From Strigamia acuminata (Eukaryota > Arthropoda > Chilopoda > Geophilomorpha > Linotaeniidae): a stretch of 64,000 bases of DNA. Below the pieces are notes generated by a model. The model made no database searches. It was not told the origin of the DNA and saw only the letters and a list, made by a program, of their open reading frames with translations. This document shows, one piece after another, positions 50,201 to 60,394 of the stretch (the first letter of the stretch is position 1; each line of letters starts with the position of its first letter). The translations under genes were made by a program, and so were the position numbers. The stretch spans positions 248,001-312,000 of the forward strand of contig OX442314.1 in the NCBI GenBank assembly GCA_949358305.1, given 5' to 3'.

Positions 50201-52369
50201 TTATGGGTGCCATGGGGGGGCATATATCTGGTCAATTCCATTCTGTGCCATGAAGTTCTTGAATTCTTGAGAAGTAAATTGGGTGCCATTGTCTGAAACC
50301 AACAAATGTGGCAGCCCGAACGTTGCAAACACGCCGCGAAGAGCTCTTATCGTCGTTGCTGAGGTCGCCGTCGCCATCACTCGTGCCTCGATCCAACCTG
50401 AATGAGCATCTACAATTAAAAGAACCATGTAACGCCCAATTGGGCCAGCGAAATCAATGTGCACGCGAGTCCACGGTCTCTCAGCGCGTGGCCACGCAAT
50501 TGGTATCGCGTGTGGCGGCAAAGCCTTGTTTTGACCGCACATGATACAGTTTTTTACAAATTCCACTATTTCTAAGTTCATCCCGGGCCACCACACGAGG
50601 TGTCTGGCGCGCTGTTTCATTATCACTATGCCAGGATGCCCCTCATGTAAGAGTTTTAGCATCTTCGGCCTTAAGTCCAGTGGGACCACTACACGCTCAC
50701 CCCATAAAATGACCCCACTTAATAATGATAACTCATCAAACTTCACCAAGTAAGCCTTTAACACCGGCGAGGCCGTCAGCAATTGTCTGTCTCCTATTTG
50801 TAACGCCGACACCACCTGTTTCAATATTACGTCGCTCACAGTGGCGTTTGCGATCTGGTCCGCCTTCATCAGGTCTTCCTCCGCCAATTCTGTCAGGAAC
50901 ACGGATGTTTCTTCCTTTTCCTGTTGCGGGGGTTCCTGAGGAAAACGGCTCAGGGCGTCGGCGTTTGAATTGTCCTCGCCTTTCCTGTACCTGAGATCGT
51001 AATCGTATGCAGATAATAACAGTGACCATCTCAAAAGCCTTGGTGAGATGACCTCAGGAATTGGGCGGTCTCTCCCAAATATTCCCAACAACGGCTTGTG
51101 GTCAGTGAATATCACAAAGTGTCTACCTTGCAGGTAAACATTAAACTTTTTGATGGCGAAGATGATCGCCAAGGCTTCCTTGTCCAGGTGGCTGTAGTTC
51201 TGCTCTGCAGAACTGAGCGATCTTGAAGCGTATGCCACCGGTTGTTCGTTTCCTGCATCATCCGGATGGGCCAGCACCGCCCCAACTCCAAAAGGAGATG
51301 CATCAGTGGCCAGTATCAGGGTTTTTCCCAAATTGTAGAATTGCAACACTGGGGCCGTGGTCAACGCTTCTTTAATTGCATCAAAAGCTTTTTGCCGTCT
51401 CCCAGTCCATGCCCACTCTACCTTTACACACAACAATTCGTAAAGAGGTGCCGCCATTTCCGCCAAGTGACTCACAAACACAGAGTAAAAATTAATAATG
51501 CCCAAAAAGGTCCTTAATTCTTTCACATCTCGTGGGGATCCTATCTTGGTCACGGCGTCTATTTTGGAACAAATTGGTAACACTCCATTTTTGTTAATGT
51601 GAAAACCCAAAAAGTCTAAAGCTTCCCTTAACAAACAACATTTTTCTTTCGCTAATCGGAGTCCAACTTCCAACAATTTACTAAAAATTATTTTCAATAC
51701 CTCCAAATGTTCCTCAACAGACGCCGTGGCTACCAAAATATCGTCCAAGTATATCCAAATCCTTGGCACACCAGCAAGCACTGTCACAATTATGCGTTGA
51801 AATGCCCCCGCCGAGGGCATGGTCCCAAAGGGAAGTCGGGTCACCGCCATCAAACCGCGTGATGTGTTCACTGCGGCCACCTCCGCTGACTCCGGTGCTA
51901 ACGGGATTTGGAGGTAAGCTTGTCTCAAATCTAAAGTGGAGAACCATCTGGCTCCTCCAATCGATGCAAGCAGCTCCGGAATCTTTGGCAGTGGGTAAGG
52001 GTCAGGCTGGAGGACCGGGTTGACCGTACTACGGTAGTCGCCACAAAGGCGTACCGACCCGTCCTTTTTCTGCACATGCACGAGGGGGGTTGCCCAACGC
52101 GAAAATTTTATGGGTTTGAATACCCCCTGTGCAACCAAACGGTCAACCTCACGGTCCACCGCCTGGCGCAACGGCAATGGCACCGGCCTTGGTCTATAAA
52201 ACCTCGGCGTCGCATCCGTCTTCAAAACCAATTCAACTGGTGTTCCAGTGTAAGTCCCCAGCTCCTCGGAGAACACTTCAGAAAATTGATCAATTACCTC
52301 TTCTAAATTATTCCAAATTGTACGTGGGCCTATATCCTCGCGCCCCGCAGTATCTTTCAGAAACTTCAC
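50201..52369 (-). CDS. Pol of the Gypsy-type element: reverse transcriptase, RNase H, integrase (interrupted)
   Basis: 722 codons, no own ATG (frame opens after a TGA near 52,372). RT: FSTLDLRQAYLQIPLAPES and the active site IYLDDILVA. RNase H: ILATDASPFGVGAVLAHPD, DKEALAIIFAIKKF, FTDHKPLL. Integrase: zinc-binding HEGHPGIVIMKQRARH with NCIMC, first Asp in VHIDFAGPIG, second in VSDNGTQF. The frame ends in a TAA at 50,201-50,203 between the second Asp and the catalytic Glu, which lies beyond the stop. Pol overlaps gag by about 60 nt and lies in the +1 frame relative to it, so expression would need a +1 (or -2) shift. Confidence 0.92.
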   Translation of the reverse strand: MKFLKDTAGREDIGPRTIWNNLEEVIDQFSEVFSEELGTYTGTPVELVLKTDATPRFYRPRPVPLPLRQAVDREVDRLVAQGVFKPIKFSRWATPLVHVQKKDGSVRLCGDYRSTVNPVLQPDPYPLPKIPELLASIGGARWFSTLDLRQAYLQIPLAPESAEVAAVNTSRGLMAVTRLPFGTMPSAGAFQRIIVTVLAGVPRIWIYLDDILVATASVEEHLEVLKIIFSKLLEVGLRLAKEKCCLLREALDFLGFHINKNGVLPICSKIDAVTKIGSPRDVKELRTFLGIINFYSVFVSHLAEMAAPLYELLCVKVEWAWTGRRQKAFDAIKEALTTAPVLQFYNLGKTLILATDASPFGVGAVLAHPDDAGNEQPVAYASRSLSSAEQNYSHLDKEALAIIFAIKKFNVYLQGRHFVIFTDHKPLLGIFGRDRPIPEVISPRLLRWSLLLSAYDYDLRYRKGEDNSNADALSRFPQEPPQQEKEETSVFLTELAEEDLMKADQIANATVSDVILKQVVSALQIGDRQLLTASPVLKAYLVKFDELSLLSGVILWGERVVVPLDLRPKMLKLLHEGHPGIVIMKQRARHLVWWPGMNLEIVEFVKNCIMCGQNKALPPHAIPIAWPRAERPWTRVHIDFAGPIGRYMVLLIVDAHSGWIEARVMATATSATTIRALRGVFATFGLPHLLVSDNGTQFTSQEFKNFMAQNGIDQIYAPPWHP

Positions 52370-53765
52370 TCACCAACCTCACTTTCCTATCTTTGAACAC
52401 TTCCATCAATGCTGACCACCCAAATCTATCCACTACATCACGCCCAAGTAGGCTGGGGCCAGAACTTGCCACTATCACGAATTCCACATCTCTAGCTATG
52501 TCTTTCACTATACACTTCAAAACCACTGCCCCTAATACCTCAATGGGCCTGCCTTGGTAAGCAAATAATTTTATACGGGTCCCCTTTATGTCTTGTGGTG
52601 TAATTCTATTATTTGCCAATAACAAATCACACATTTTCACATTTAACAAACTCCTTTCACTTCCCGTATCCAATAAAAATGTAAGTTTCTCCCCATTTAA
52701 TGTTACCGGCACCACAACTGGTGGTGAACGTATCTCCTCCTGTGACAGTTGAAACACTGCAAATTCGTCCTCTTCTTCTTGTCGAATTGCATTTACTGGC
52801 ACACGTCTTTGGCGCCAATTCTCTTCACTTTCAACGCCTTTGTCCATCTCGTTCGTCTCACATCCACTAAAATTAGCGGTCTGGTTCGCATCTGGTGGGC
52901 GCCGCCTGTCAAACGAGGTTCTGGGGTTGTACGCCGCGTCATAAGGGCAGTTCCGCAAAAAATGTTGTCCGCCACATCTATAACACGCAATTGGCGTCCC
53001 GTCTCGACGCCACGCCAATCCACCTCTTCCTCGTCCTTGGCCGGGGCGCCCACGTCCTTGTCCGTTACTTATACCATTTGGCGGCACGTCCCGTCTTCCT
53101 GGGAAACCTCGTGCTCTTCCTCGAGCACCGCCGCCTCTGCCTCCCGTCGACGTTTGGAGAACCGCCGCCGCAGGTGTGACCACTCCCGCCGGTCTTTCCG
53201 CCTCCACTATGGGCAACGCATCATCAATCCCTGTGGCTGTTATCGCTGCCACTTCGTGGGCCATTGCTAATTTCAACAGACTGCCCATCTTGATGGGCAT
53301 CTGTACTAAAACCTGCGTCACCAAGGGTGGGTATTTAATGCCGCGGATTACCTGGTCTATTACCGCATTGTCTATTTCCGTACTTGTAGTGAACCCGCAC
53401 TTTTGCGCGAGAACTTTTAAATCATTAATATACTTTTCAACCCCTTCGCCGGTTTTTCGGATCTTGCTTCCTAGCCTCTGCCGATTCATGTAGGGCGTTT
53501 TTAGGGTTTCAAAGTGCGTTTCTATTGCGGCCGTCAACTCCGCTAATGGGGTCGCTGTAACCGACTTCGGATATACCAACCGCTTTAGCTTTTCGTACAA
53601 GGTTGGCCCAATTGTCGTCAAAAATAACGGGACTTGTTTCTCCGCCGTCACATCGTTTAGTTTCACAAACTGTTCGAACCGCTCGAGCCACGACTCCCAG
53701 TCGTGCTGGTTCACACCTGTGAACGGGGGCAGCATCCCCAACATCACTTGGTTCGCGGTAGTCAT
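52308..53765 (-). CDS. Gag-protease of the Gypsy-type element
   Basis: 485 codons from ATG (MTTANQVMLGMLPPFTG). Gag core: WESWLERFEQFVKLNDV and LEKLK-like helices, then an RG/GR-rich nucleic-acid-binding stretch (GGRGGGARGRARGFPGRR) and a zinc knuckle CYRCGGQHFLRNC with a shortened CX2CX3HX4C spacing. An aspartic protease follows in the same frame with LTFLLDTGSERSLLNV and SLLGRDVVDRFGW. Ends shortly after the start of the overlapping pol frame. Confidence 0.92.
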   Translation of the reverse strand: MTTANQVMLGMLPPFTGVNQHDWESWLERFEQFVKLNDVTAEKQVPLFLTTIGPTLYEKLKRLVYPKSVTATPLAELTAAIETHFETLKTPYMNRQRLGSKIRKTGEGVEKYINDLKVLAQKCGFTTSTEIDNAVIDQVIRGIKYPPLVTQVLVQMPIKMGSLLKLAMAHEVAAITATGIDDALPIVEAERPAGVVTPAAAVLQTSTGGRGGGARGRARGFPGRRDVPPNGISNGQGRGRPGQGRGRGGLAWRRDGTPIACYRCGGQHFLRNCPYDAAYNPRTSFDRRRPPDANQTANFSGCETNEMDKGVESEENWRQRRVPVNAIRQEEEDEFAVFQLSQEEIRSPPVVVPVTLNGEKLTFLLDTGSERSLLNVKMCDLLLANNRITPQDIKGTRIKLFAYQGRPIEVLGAVVLKCIVKDIARDVEFVIVASSGPSLLGRDVVDRFGWSALMEVFKDRKVRLVSEVSERYCGARGYRPTYNLE

Positions 53766-54106
53766 TATGTGTCTATACAGATGTGGCTGGATTCGAAACT
53801 TGTTCCCTCCAGTCGCGACTAATCAACTGCGTCGATCCACGTCTATCTGTCGTGGAACGTCGTCGCAAAAGTCCGCCAAAAATCAACACGACACGTTTAT
53901 TTCTTTCAAAACAGCAACATGCACGCTTTAACCTTCCCGCAGAAACCGCTTTTCATCAAGTTGTACATCATTTCTTTCGAGTTTTATTGTCCAACTTTCT
54001 CTCTTTTTATCCTCGAATTGTTTTACTCTTTCAGTACAGCTCGTCAACGATTTCCGTTCTCTTCCACGTCAATACAGGCACATCGAAAATCCCATCGTGG
54101 ATACCA

Positions 54107-54361
54107 TTTTTATGTCTACTGAACAGACATATTAAACTTGTGAATTTGTGTTGGAATGTACATTCCAAAGAGACCAAAATAAGAGACGTCTGTTTTGTTT
54201 TGAGTACGACCGTCGTCTGCTTTTATTTTAAAATAACAATGAAATAATTTTGTACAATGGTTGTTAAGGTGTCGCTATCACTAGGTAAACTAGTAATAGC
54301 GACATCTCTGGAGTCTCACTAATGTAGTCAACATTCATTCAATTCAATTACAAACATAACA
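54107..54361 (-). repeat. 5' LTR of the Gypsy-type element
   Basis: 255 bp, same ends as the 3' LTR. On its inner side the + strand reads ATCCCATCGTGGATACCA directly before the LTR, i.e. a primer-binding site beginning TGG on the element strand. The matching tRNA was not identified. Confidence 0.92.
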
Positions 54362-54575
54362 ATTATCGTGGCTTTGAGATTTTTTTACGAAACCTGCCAT
54401 GTATTCTGGTTAGGCCAAAATGTTGATTTTTTTTTTTTAAGTAATCCTGACCTCGGCTGGTGAAGTATCGTTATCAGAATTGAGCTCGTCAGTGGCTGGT
54501 TGCGGCGGTCTCTGACGAACAATTCTTCCACCCGTGATAAAAACTGGAATCGGCGCCTGCGCATACGCTGTAGTG
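54362..54575 (-). pseudogene. RNF216-like remnants beyond the Gypsy insertion
   Basis: 54,362-54,410 continues fragment B (EYMAGFVKKSQSHDN). Next to it, 54,475-54,575 encodes on the minus strand AQAPIPVFITGG and RIVRQRPPQPATDELNSD. This joins two tail segments that occur separately at 41.4 and 60.0 kb and so shows the original C-terminal order. Both pieces are broken. Confidence 0.55.
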
Positions 54576-54979
54576 ATCCTGAGCTTTAATAGAAACTATA
54601 ACTACCAAAACCCAAAATCTACTATTTCGGTTGCCACACCGGGTCTTACAAACTCTATATCTTCTAAAATTACTTAAAACTGACTTTATTTGACTGGAAT
54701 TGATTATTGCTTCAATCATACGATTAAAACAAGCAATTCGGGCTAATAAATGAAACAAATAAACTTATCTGTCTTTAAAATTAAACAAACTCATTTAATC
54801 TGGGCTCAGATTAAATCTGATAAAATACATATTAAAAACTGAGATAAATAAAATTATACAATAACTAATAATGACTTAAATAATGAGAAATAAAAGGAAA
54901 ATAAATGATTAAATCCAACAATCAGCGATGCAACGATGACTTCTCGTTCGTAGAGTCTGGTCGGCATAAATTCCGATTT

Positions 54980-55180
54980 ATCCATTGAAAAATTGAAAAA
55001 TCCATTGTAAAATTAAAAAATCCAATGGAAAATTGAAAAATCTAATAATAAATTGAAAAACCCATTGGAAAATTGAAAAATCCATTAAAAAATTGAAAAA
55101 TCTAATAAAAATTGAAAAATCCATTGAAAAATTAAAAAATCTATTAAAAAATTGAAAAATCCATTGAAAAATCATAGGCA
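54980..55180. repeat. AT-rich 17-20 bp tandem, right copy
   Basis: AAATTGAAAAATCCATTG-type units, same family and same right-hand junction (AAAATCATAGGCAAAAC) as 46,505-46,620. Confidence 0.8.
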
Positions 55181-55347
55181 AAACATCCCCACGTCTATAA
55201 ATCACACATTTACACGAGAAACCCAAAGTATTTACCGATATACAACTTATTAAACCCCAGAAACAAATCCAAAAACAAAAACAAAAAAGTATTAAAAACC
55301 TCAAGAAAAAAAAAATTAAAAATTATATATTATTTACTTTGAAAATG

Positions 55348-55470
55348 AAAAACCTGTGGCGACCCACACCACAGCTGCACCGATGAAAAAGAGCACGTAG
55401 TAGACCACATAAAAATAAGAATACAGAGCACTGATGACAACATAAGCAAATTTTAAGGCAATTTTAAGCG
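55348..55470 (-). other. Isolated hydrophobic exon-like frame
   Basis: The minus strand reads FAYVVISALYSYFYVVYYV then LFFIGAAVVWVATGFSFSK and a stop. This is about 40 strongly hydrophobic residues with membrane-segment character. An internal acceptor-like TCATCAG is present. No family recognised. It abuts the duplicated TARBP1 block and may be a fragment of another captured gene. Confidence 0.3.
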
Positions 55471-57640
55471 TTTTATGCAATAACATATTGTTTTCTGCAT
55501 TTCGACATTGATACTTTCTCTAATCATTAGTTTATGTTCGATTTTCTAGTTTTGCGAAAAAGCACACGAGTTGTCCGACACTTGTCCGATGATATTTCAC
55601 ATGTTGGTGTTCCACTGCGTCGACGTTTGGATGCGCTCAAAAGACACGCGCCGCAACATGAGTGTGCACGCGCAATTGATGGCGAACGCGCTCGCGTGCG
55701 GTCCCGTCCATCGCAAAGACTAAAGAGTGAAGGGCGATGCGGACGCTTTTGTGTCCGCGCTCGGTGAAACGTGCACCGTCAACTCCGTGTTCGAAAGCGA
55801 TCACTTGGACGAGGTTTCCGTTCGAGCCGCTGCAGTGTCGTTGATTGTGAGTTTGGAAAGTGGTCATCCGTTGGTCGCCGAGTTAATCGCGCTGTTGCTC
55901 GCGCAAGACGCCGCGGTCGGTGCAACGGCGACTCGTTATTACGCAAATTCGCTGATCCATTTAAAGAAAAATCGAGTTTGGCAGACCATACTCGTCCTGG
56001 AACCACTTTGCGCTCAAGTAAATCGAATGATATCAATAATGTTTAAATTAACTAATGTTTGGAATTGTTTTTATTATCGAGGAAGCGTTAACTGGCGTTC
56101 TGAAGAATGTTTACAGCCAGCTCGTAGAGGAAGGCTCCCAATTGTCCATCCGAGTGATGCAAGAATGGCTGGCCGTCAGGATTTTGCTTCGATTCGCGAC
56201 CTTGCGAGACGAGATGTGGGACGAAATTGAAAAAGTAGCGAAAAAGTTGAAACTTGTTGCGATAATTTGATTGAATTGGATTAATTGCAGGCGGCAGGAA
56301 TCCGAGTCGGAAGCATCGGTTCGTTTCTGGGCATAATCTACCACGTGGGCAAACTGCTGGAACCGCAGCAGCGACAAGAAGAATTCGTGCTCGCCGCTTT
56401 CCGCTGCGTCCTTCCCTGGTGCATGGCACAAAACTTCAACACCAGAGTCACTGCACAAGTCAAGTTGACGAGTTTTTACATATTTTGCTGTGAATCTTAT
56501 CCGAGTCACTCTGCTTGCAGGTGGTCTTTCACAAATTGTGGCTGATTTGCGAATCGAACGATTTGAAAAATGCCCTCGACATGTAGTACGGTTCGGTCGA
56601 ATCCAGTTTGACGTTTTCGTATCGAGGTGGCAATTCGCAGAAAATTTTCGATAATTACTATTTCAAGGTGTTCGATGCTCGCAAACATTACTCCATGCAG
56701 GTGCAATTTACACATAATCGATCAGTGCATCGGGAAATAAGTGAAGACAATTTTTCACGACATTCTGAGGTTGACGGACGTCTCCGATTACGAGTGGATC
56801 CCGGCGCACGTTTTTACGAAATTTCGTAGCGAAGAAAACTCGTTTATTCGCACGTTTAATGGCGACGAAGAATTGAGTGCGTTTCAAACGGGTGAGTGGG
56901 TGCTGGCATTTTGAATCAATGTGCGAAACGAATAATCTGAATTGCAGAAGAAAACGTGCAAGTTGAAGTCGAAGTTGAAGAAAACGTGGAAAACAGGAAC
57001 GTGCAGAAGAAAATGACACCGTGCAAACGTGCGTCAAACGGCGAATTGATCGTGGTCGCGTCACTCATCGACAGAATTCCCAACTTGGGAGGTGAAATGG
57101 AATTAATGGAATTTATGGAATTAATCAAACTAATGAAATGAATTTGTGTTGTGCAGGTCTGTGCAGGAGCTGCGAAATCTTCGGGGCGAAGGAATACGTG
57201 GTGGCCAATATGAAATGCACCCAGGACAAACAGTTCCAGAATTTGAGCGTTTCTGCCGAGAAATGGGTGGCCATGTGCGAGGTGAAGCCTTTCCAACTCA
57301 AGGAATATTTGACGAGCAAGAGGAACCAAGGGTACGTCCTGATCGGCGCCGAACAGACCGCCGACAGCGTTCGGGTCGACGAATACAAATTTCCTCCAAA
57401 GTGCCTTCTGCTGTTGGGCAACGAGAAAGAAGGAATTCCGGTCTCGTTGATTCAAATGTTGGACGCGTGCGTGCAAATACCGCAGCGAGGAGTCGTTCGC
57501 TCCCTCAATGTGCACGTGTGCGGAGCGCTGCTTTTGTGGGAATATTCTCGGCAAAATGTAATAAATAAATAAATAAATGATTTTGAGAACAACACCAAAC
57601 CAAACCAAATATTATTTTTGCTGTATTTTCTCGAATTTTA
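55470..57640 (+). pseudogene. Inverted partial copy of TARBP1 (exons 12-18), degenerate
   Basis: Matches about 295-2,470 in opposite orientation, introns included, so it is a DNA-level duplication and not a retrocopy. It keeps the SpoU motifs ([28 protein letters not shown]) but is broken: TAA at 55,721-55,723 where the parent has a Gln codon, an inserted in-frame TAG at 56,584-56,586 after ALDM, loss of nine bases of the SARC-encoding stretch, and a changed splice acceptor before the copy of exon 16 (parent CTAG, copy GAAG). No promoter or upstream exons were copied. Confidence 0.9.
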
Positions 57641-57734
57641 AAATTTTATCCTAATTGTAGACAGTGATGCAGGAAAAAGACAGATGGCCCCAACAAATCT
57701 CCGTAGACGTCGGATTGTTTTCTTTTCTGCGCAT

Positions 57735-60010
57735 GGGCAGACGCTAAACAATAATCTATCACGTAATTTCGTCTCGATCAGCACAAGGCGAGATGTACAG
57801 CAAGTTTTTGCTGTTCGACATGCTGTGTTCGTTCGTTTTTCACGCAATTTAACTCGGGTTTTATTTCAAAAAGGTTGGTTGGTTTCATGGTTTTATGGAG
57901 TTTACATTTTTGCAAATTTGTCAGCAAGTTTGAATTCGTATTTCTAAATGATCCATTTATTTTCTTACATATGTTCTTTTGATATTGTTTGGCGCCATTT
58001 TAAGCCTACTATAGGCCTAGTTCGAATTGTATTTTCTTCTGTATTTCTTCAGTTCTGTGGCGATTGAGTATTTATTTGTCAAGAATATTATTTGATGCAT
58101 CTTTTGGAGCCTTTTGGTAGTTTTTTGGTGGTTTTTGATGGTTGGTTTTGGTCGCTTTTCAAAGTTTGGTTTTAATTTTCGTGATTGGTAATGGCATTTG
58201 CCTTTTTTCATGACATGAGGTGTTCAGTTTGGGATATGATTTCTGAAGCCTGGTTTTTATTTTCAAAGGAATGGTCAAGATTCTTGCTCTATTAATTGTA
58301 ATCAATCTCAAATGCTCTTGGTTGGACTTCTCTGACTGTGGGAAATTTTTCTGGATGACCCATGGAGTGGTTCTTTGTCTTTTCATCTTCAAGGTGTTTC
58401 TGAATTTAAGACAAATCAATTTGACCCAAAACATCCAGTCGTTCTAGGTTAATTCTCTTTTTTTATTCTTCTTTAAGAAAAATGTCACGTTGCTGATGTA
58501 AAGCATCAAAAAACATTATCGGAAACCCATTGGGTCATTTTGACCAGTCTAGCTGTTCTAGTGTTAAACTAAAATATTTGTAAACCTTTGAGAAGCTTTC
58601 TTGTTTGATAGAGGGCAATGATCAGTTGGTCACTCCTGGATAAACTGATGACTTGACTTGTGTAATTGGAACTGGAAGAGAGCTCTGGTTGTGCAACACA
58701 TCCATGCCAAATTACAACCCCAAACAAAGGGAATTTGCATGTTGATTTGAACCCACATTTCCGCACTTGTTTTCTTTCATGCACTGTTTTCTTTTATGTG
58801 CTGCCAATGGACAGCTACTTATGGTGTGTTTGCTCATTGTGCAAAACTGTTCGCAATTATGTCTGGAATGGTGGCCTAAAAGTGGTAACTTGCATTATGG
58901 TATCATCAATTAATTTCGCTGGACTTGATATAACTTTCTTTTAAAATGCAACTATTGCCAAGCAAATAACAGCTAGAAATTTAAATTAAAAGAGCTCTGG
59001 TTGGCATAATGCTGGTATTGTAAGACTGCACAGTGTGTAGCTTTTACCAATATGTCATGAATTTTTCTTTATCATCAATTTCTCCGTTGATTTGATAGTA
59101 CATCCAGTTGTTTCTGCTAGATGCTCTGATTGCTCTCATCCTCCTCTCGCTTAAGTAATGAGGAGTTTGATGATCCTTATTTGCCAAATTTGCCAAATCT
59201 GAAACCTAACCGTCTTATTTCCTTTCTTATCATTTTCTTTAAGGTTCTTGCTCTAATTGGAATCAACGTTTGCTGGTTTATGATGTAAAGCATCAAAAAC
59301 ACTATTAGAAACCATTAGGTTTATTGCTACAGCTGTAAACCTTTGAGAAGCTTTCACTTTTTTCAAAATGACTTTCTCCCAGAGCTGCAAAAATCCTCAA
59401 AAGATTAACACAAAACACATGCAAAATTTTTTTTTTTGCTATTGGAAAACAACAATATGGTGGAAAGTTGTTTTCGTTTCTTGTGTGTCGAGTTTGGTTA
59501 ATATCCAACTTTTTATTGTCTGTTATTGGAATCATTTTATCTCTTTCTCTTAACTATTTTCACAATTTCTCCTGATTGCTTGTGTTGGGTTGCCATTGAA
59601 TAGCTAGAATCTTTACCAACTGCAATCAAGTTAAATTATTTCTTAATTTCAACTTCTCCATATTGTTTGTGATAATTTCAGCCAATGGCAGTGTTTTATG
59701 AAGTTAAAAGTCTCTATGACTTTGTTTATGGACCTGTGTCTGTACCAATTATAAAATCTTTTAATGGTAAAAGCAATGAACAAAAAAAAACATTCTTTCA
59801 ACAATTTTCATTCCTTTAAAACTTCTTGGGCGAACCTTCCAACTGTCTTTCTGTTTGTATTTATATTTCTTGGTCAATATTAATAACTTGTTGCCAATGC
59901 TGGACTGGCCCGGTGGGATATCCGCGGCTTGATATAAATTTGTTCCCTTGGCCCGACCTATCCAGATTTCCAGGTACTAAATTTCTTCCCAGTCCAGCAC
60001 TGCTCAGTTG
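57735..60010. repeat. Direct segmental duplication, right copy (pairs with 43,970-45,790)
   Basis: Starts with TAAACAATAATCTATCACG and ends at CCAGTCCAGCACTGCTCA, then passes directly into an RNF216-like fragment. It carries about 450 bp (57,900-58,560) without counterpart in the left copy. The best-conserved stretches are 58,603-58,900 and 59,440-60,000. No convincing gene inside. Confidence 0.8.
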
Positions 60011-60340
60011 ATAAAAACCGGAATCGGCGCTTGCGCATACGCTTGGTGTTGTCGCTGTAAAGCTGCGAACGGCGCCGGCGTTTTCGGTTGAGTCTCATCT
60101 TTAGAAAATTGAGAACACCTGACAAGCGAGTTGAAGTGTTTATAGTCTTTGATAGATTTGCGACATTCGTAACAGAAACGGTGGCCGCACGGACACGTCA
60201 TCACATTGCAACCTGAATCTTTTATGATGCGCCACTGGTGGAGAATCGTGGTCAGAATTGAGCTCGACAGTGGCTGGTTGCGGCGGTCTCTGACGAACAA
60301 TTCTTCCACCCGTGATAAAAACGAATCGCGTTTCATCAAA
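60004..60340 (-). pseudogene. RNF216-like RING2 exon with rearranged C-terminal tail
   Basis: The minus strand contains a clear RBR RING2: DSGCNVMTCPCGHRFCYECR then KSIKDYKHFN, matching the CxxxxC..C.C..C..C pattern with the putative catalytic cysteine context of RNF216 (SGCNxMxC.CG). It continues CSQFSKDETQPKTPAP and AYAQAPIPVFI. Upstream on the same strand the DNA for FITGGRIVRQRPPQPAT and ELNSDHDSPP, which belongs after the tail, appears before RING2 in another frame. The order is thus tail-RING2-tail, as left by a deletion inside a tandem repeat. Confidence 0.65.
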
Positions 60341-60394
60341 TGGCGGTTTTTTTTTTATGAAACGTGTTAGAGTTATTTCGGTTTTACAATGAGT

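Larger units (their letters stand above)
48705..54361 (-). mobile_element. Gypsy-type LTR retrotransposon, 5.66 kb, nearly complete
   Basis: Two 255-bp LTRs (48705-48959 and 54107-54361) differ at one position by my comparison. The element reads on the minus strand. Order gag-protease, reverse transcriptase, RNase H, integrase places it with Gypsy (Metaviridae) rather than Copia. Flanking ATTA/ATTAT at 48701 and 54362 is a 4-5 bp target-site duplication (one base is ambiguous against the LTR edge). A primer-binding site starts TGGTATCCACGATGGGAT directly inside the 5' LTR (54,106-54,089), and a purine-rich tract (AGTGGGGGCGAA on the element strand) lies inside the 3' LTR (48,960-48,971). No env-like frame. 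One nonsense codon breaks the integrase. Confidence 0.93.
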
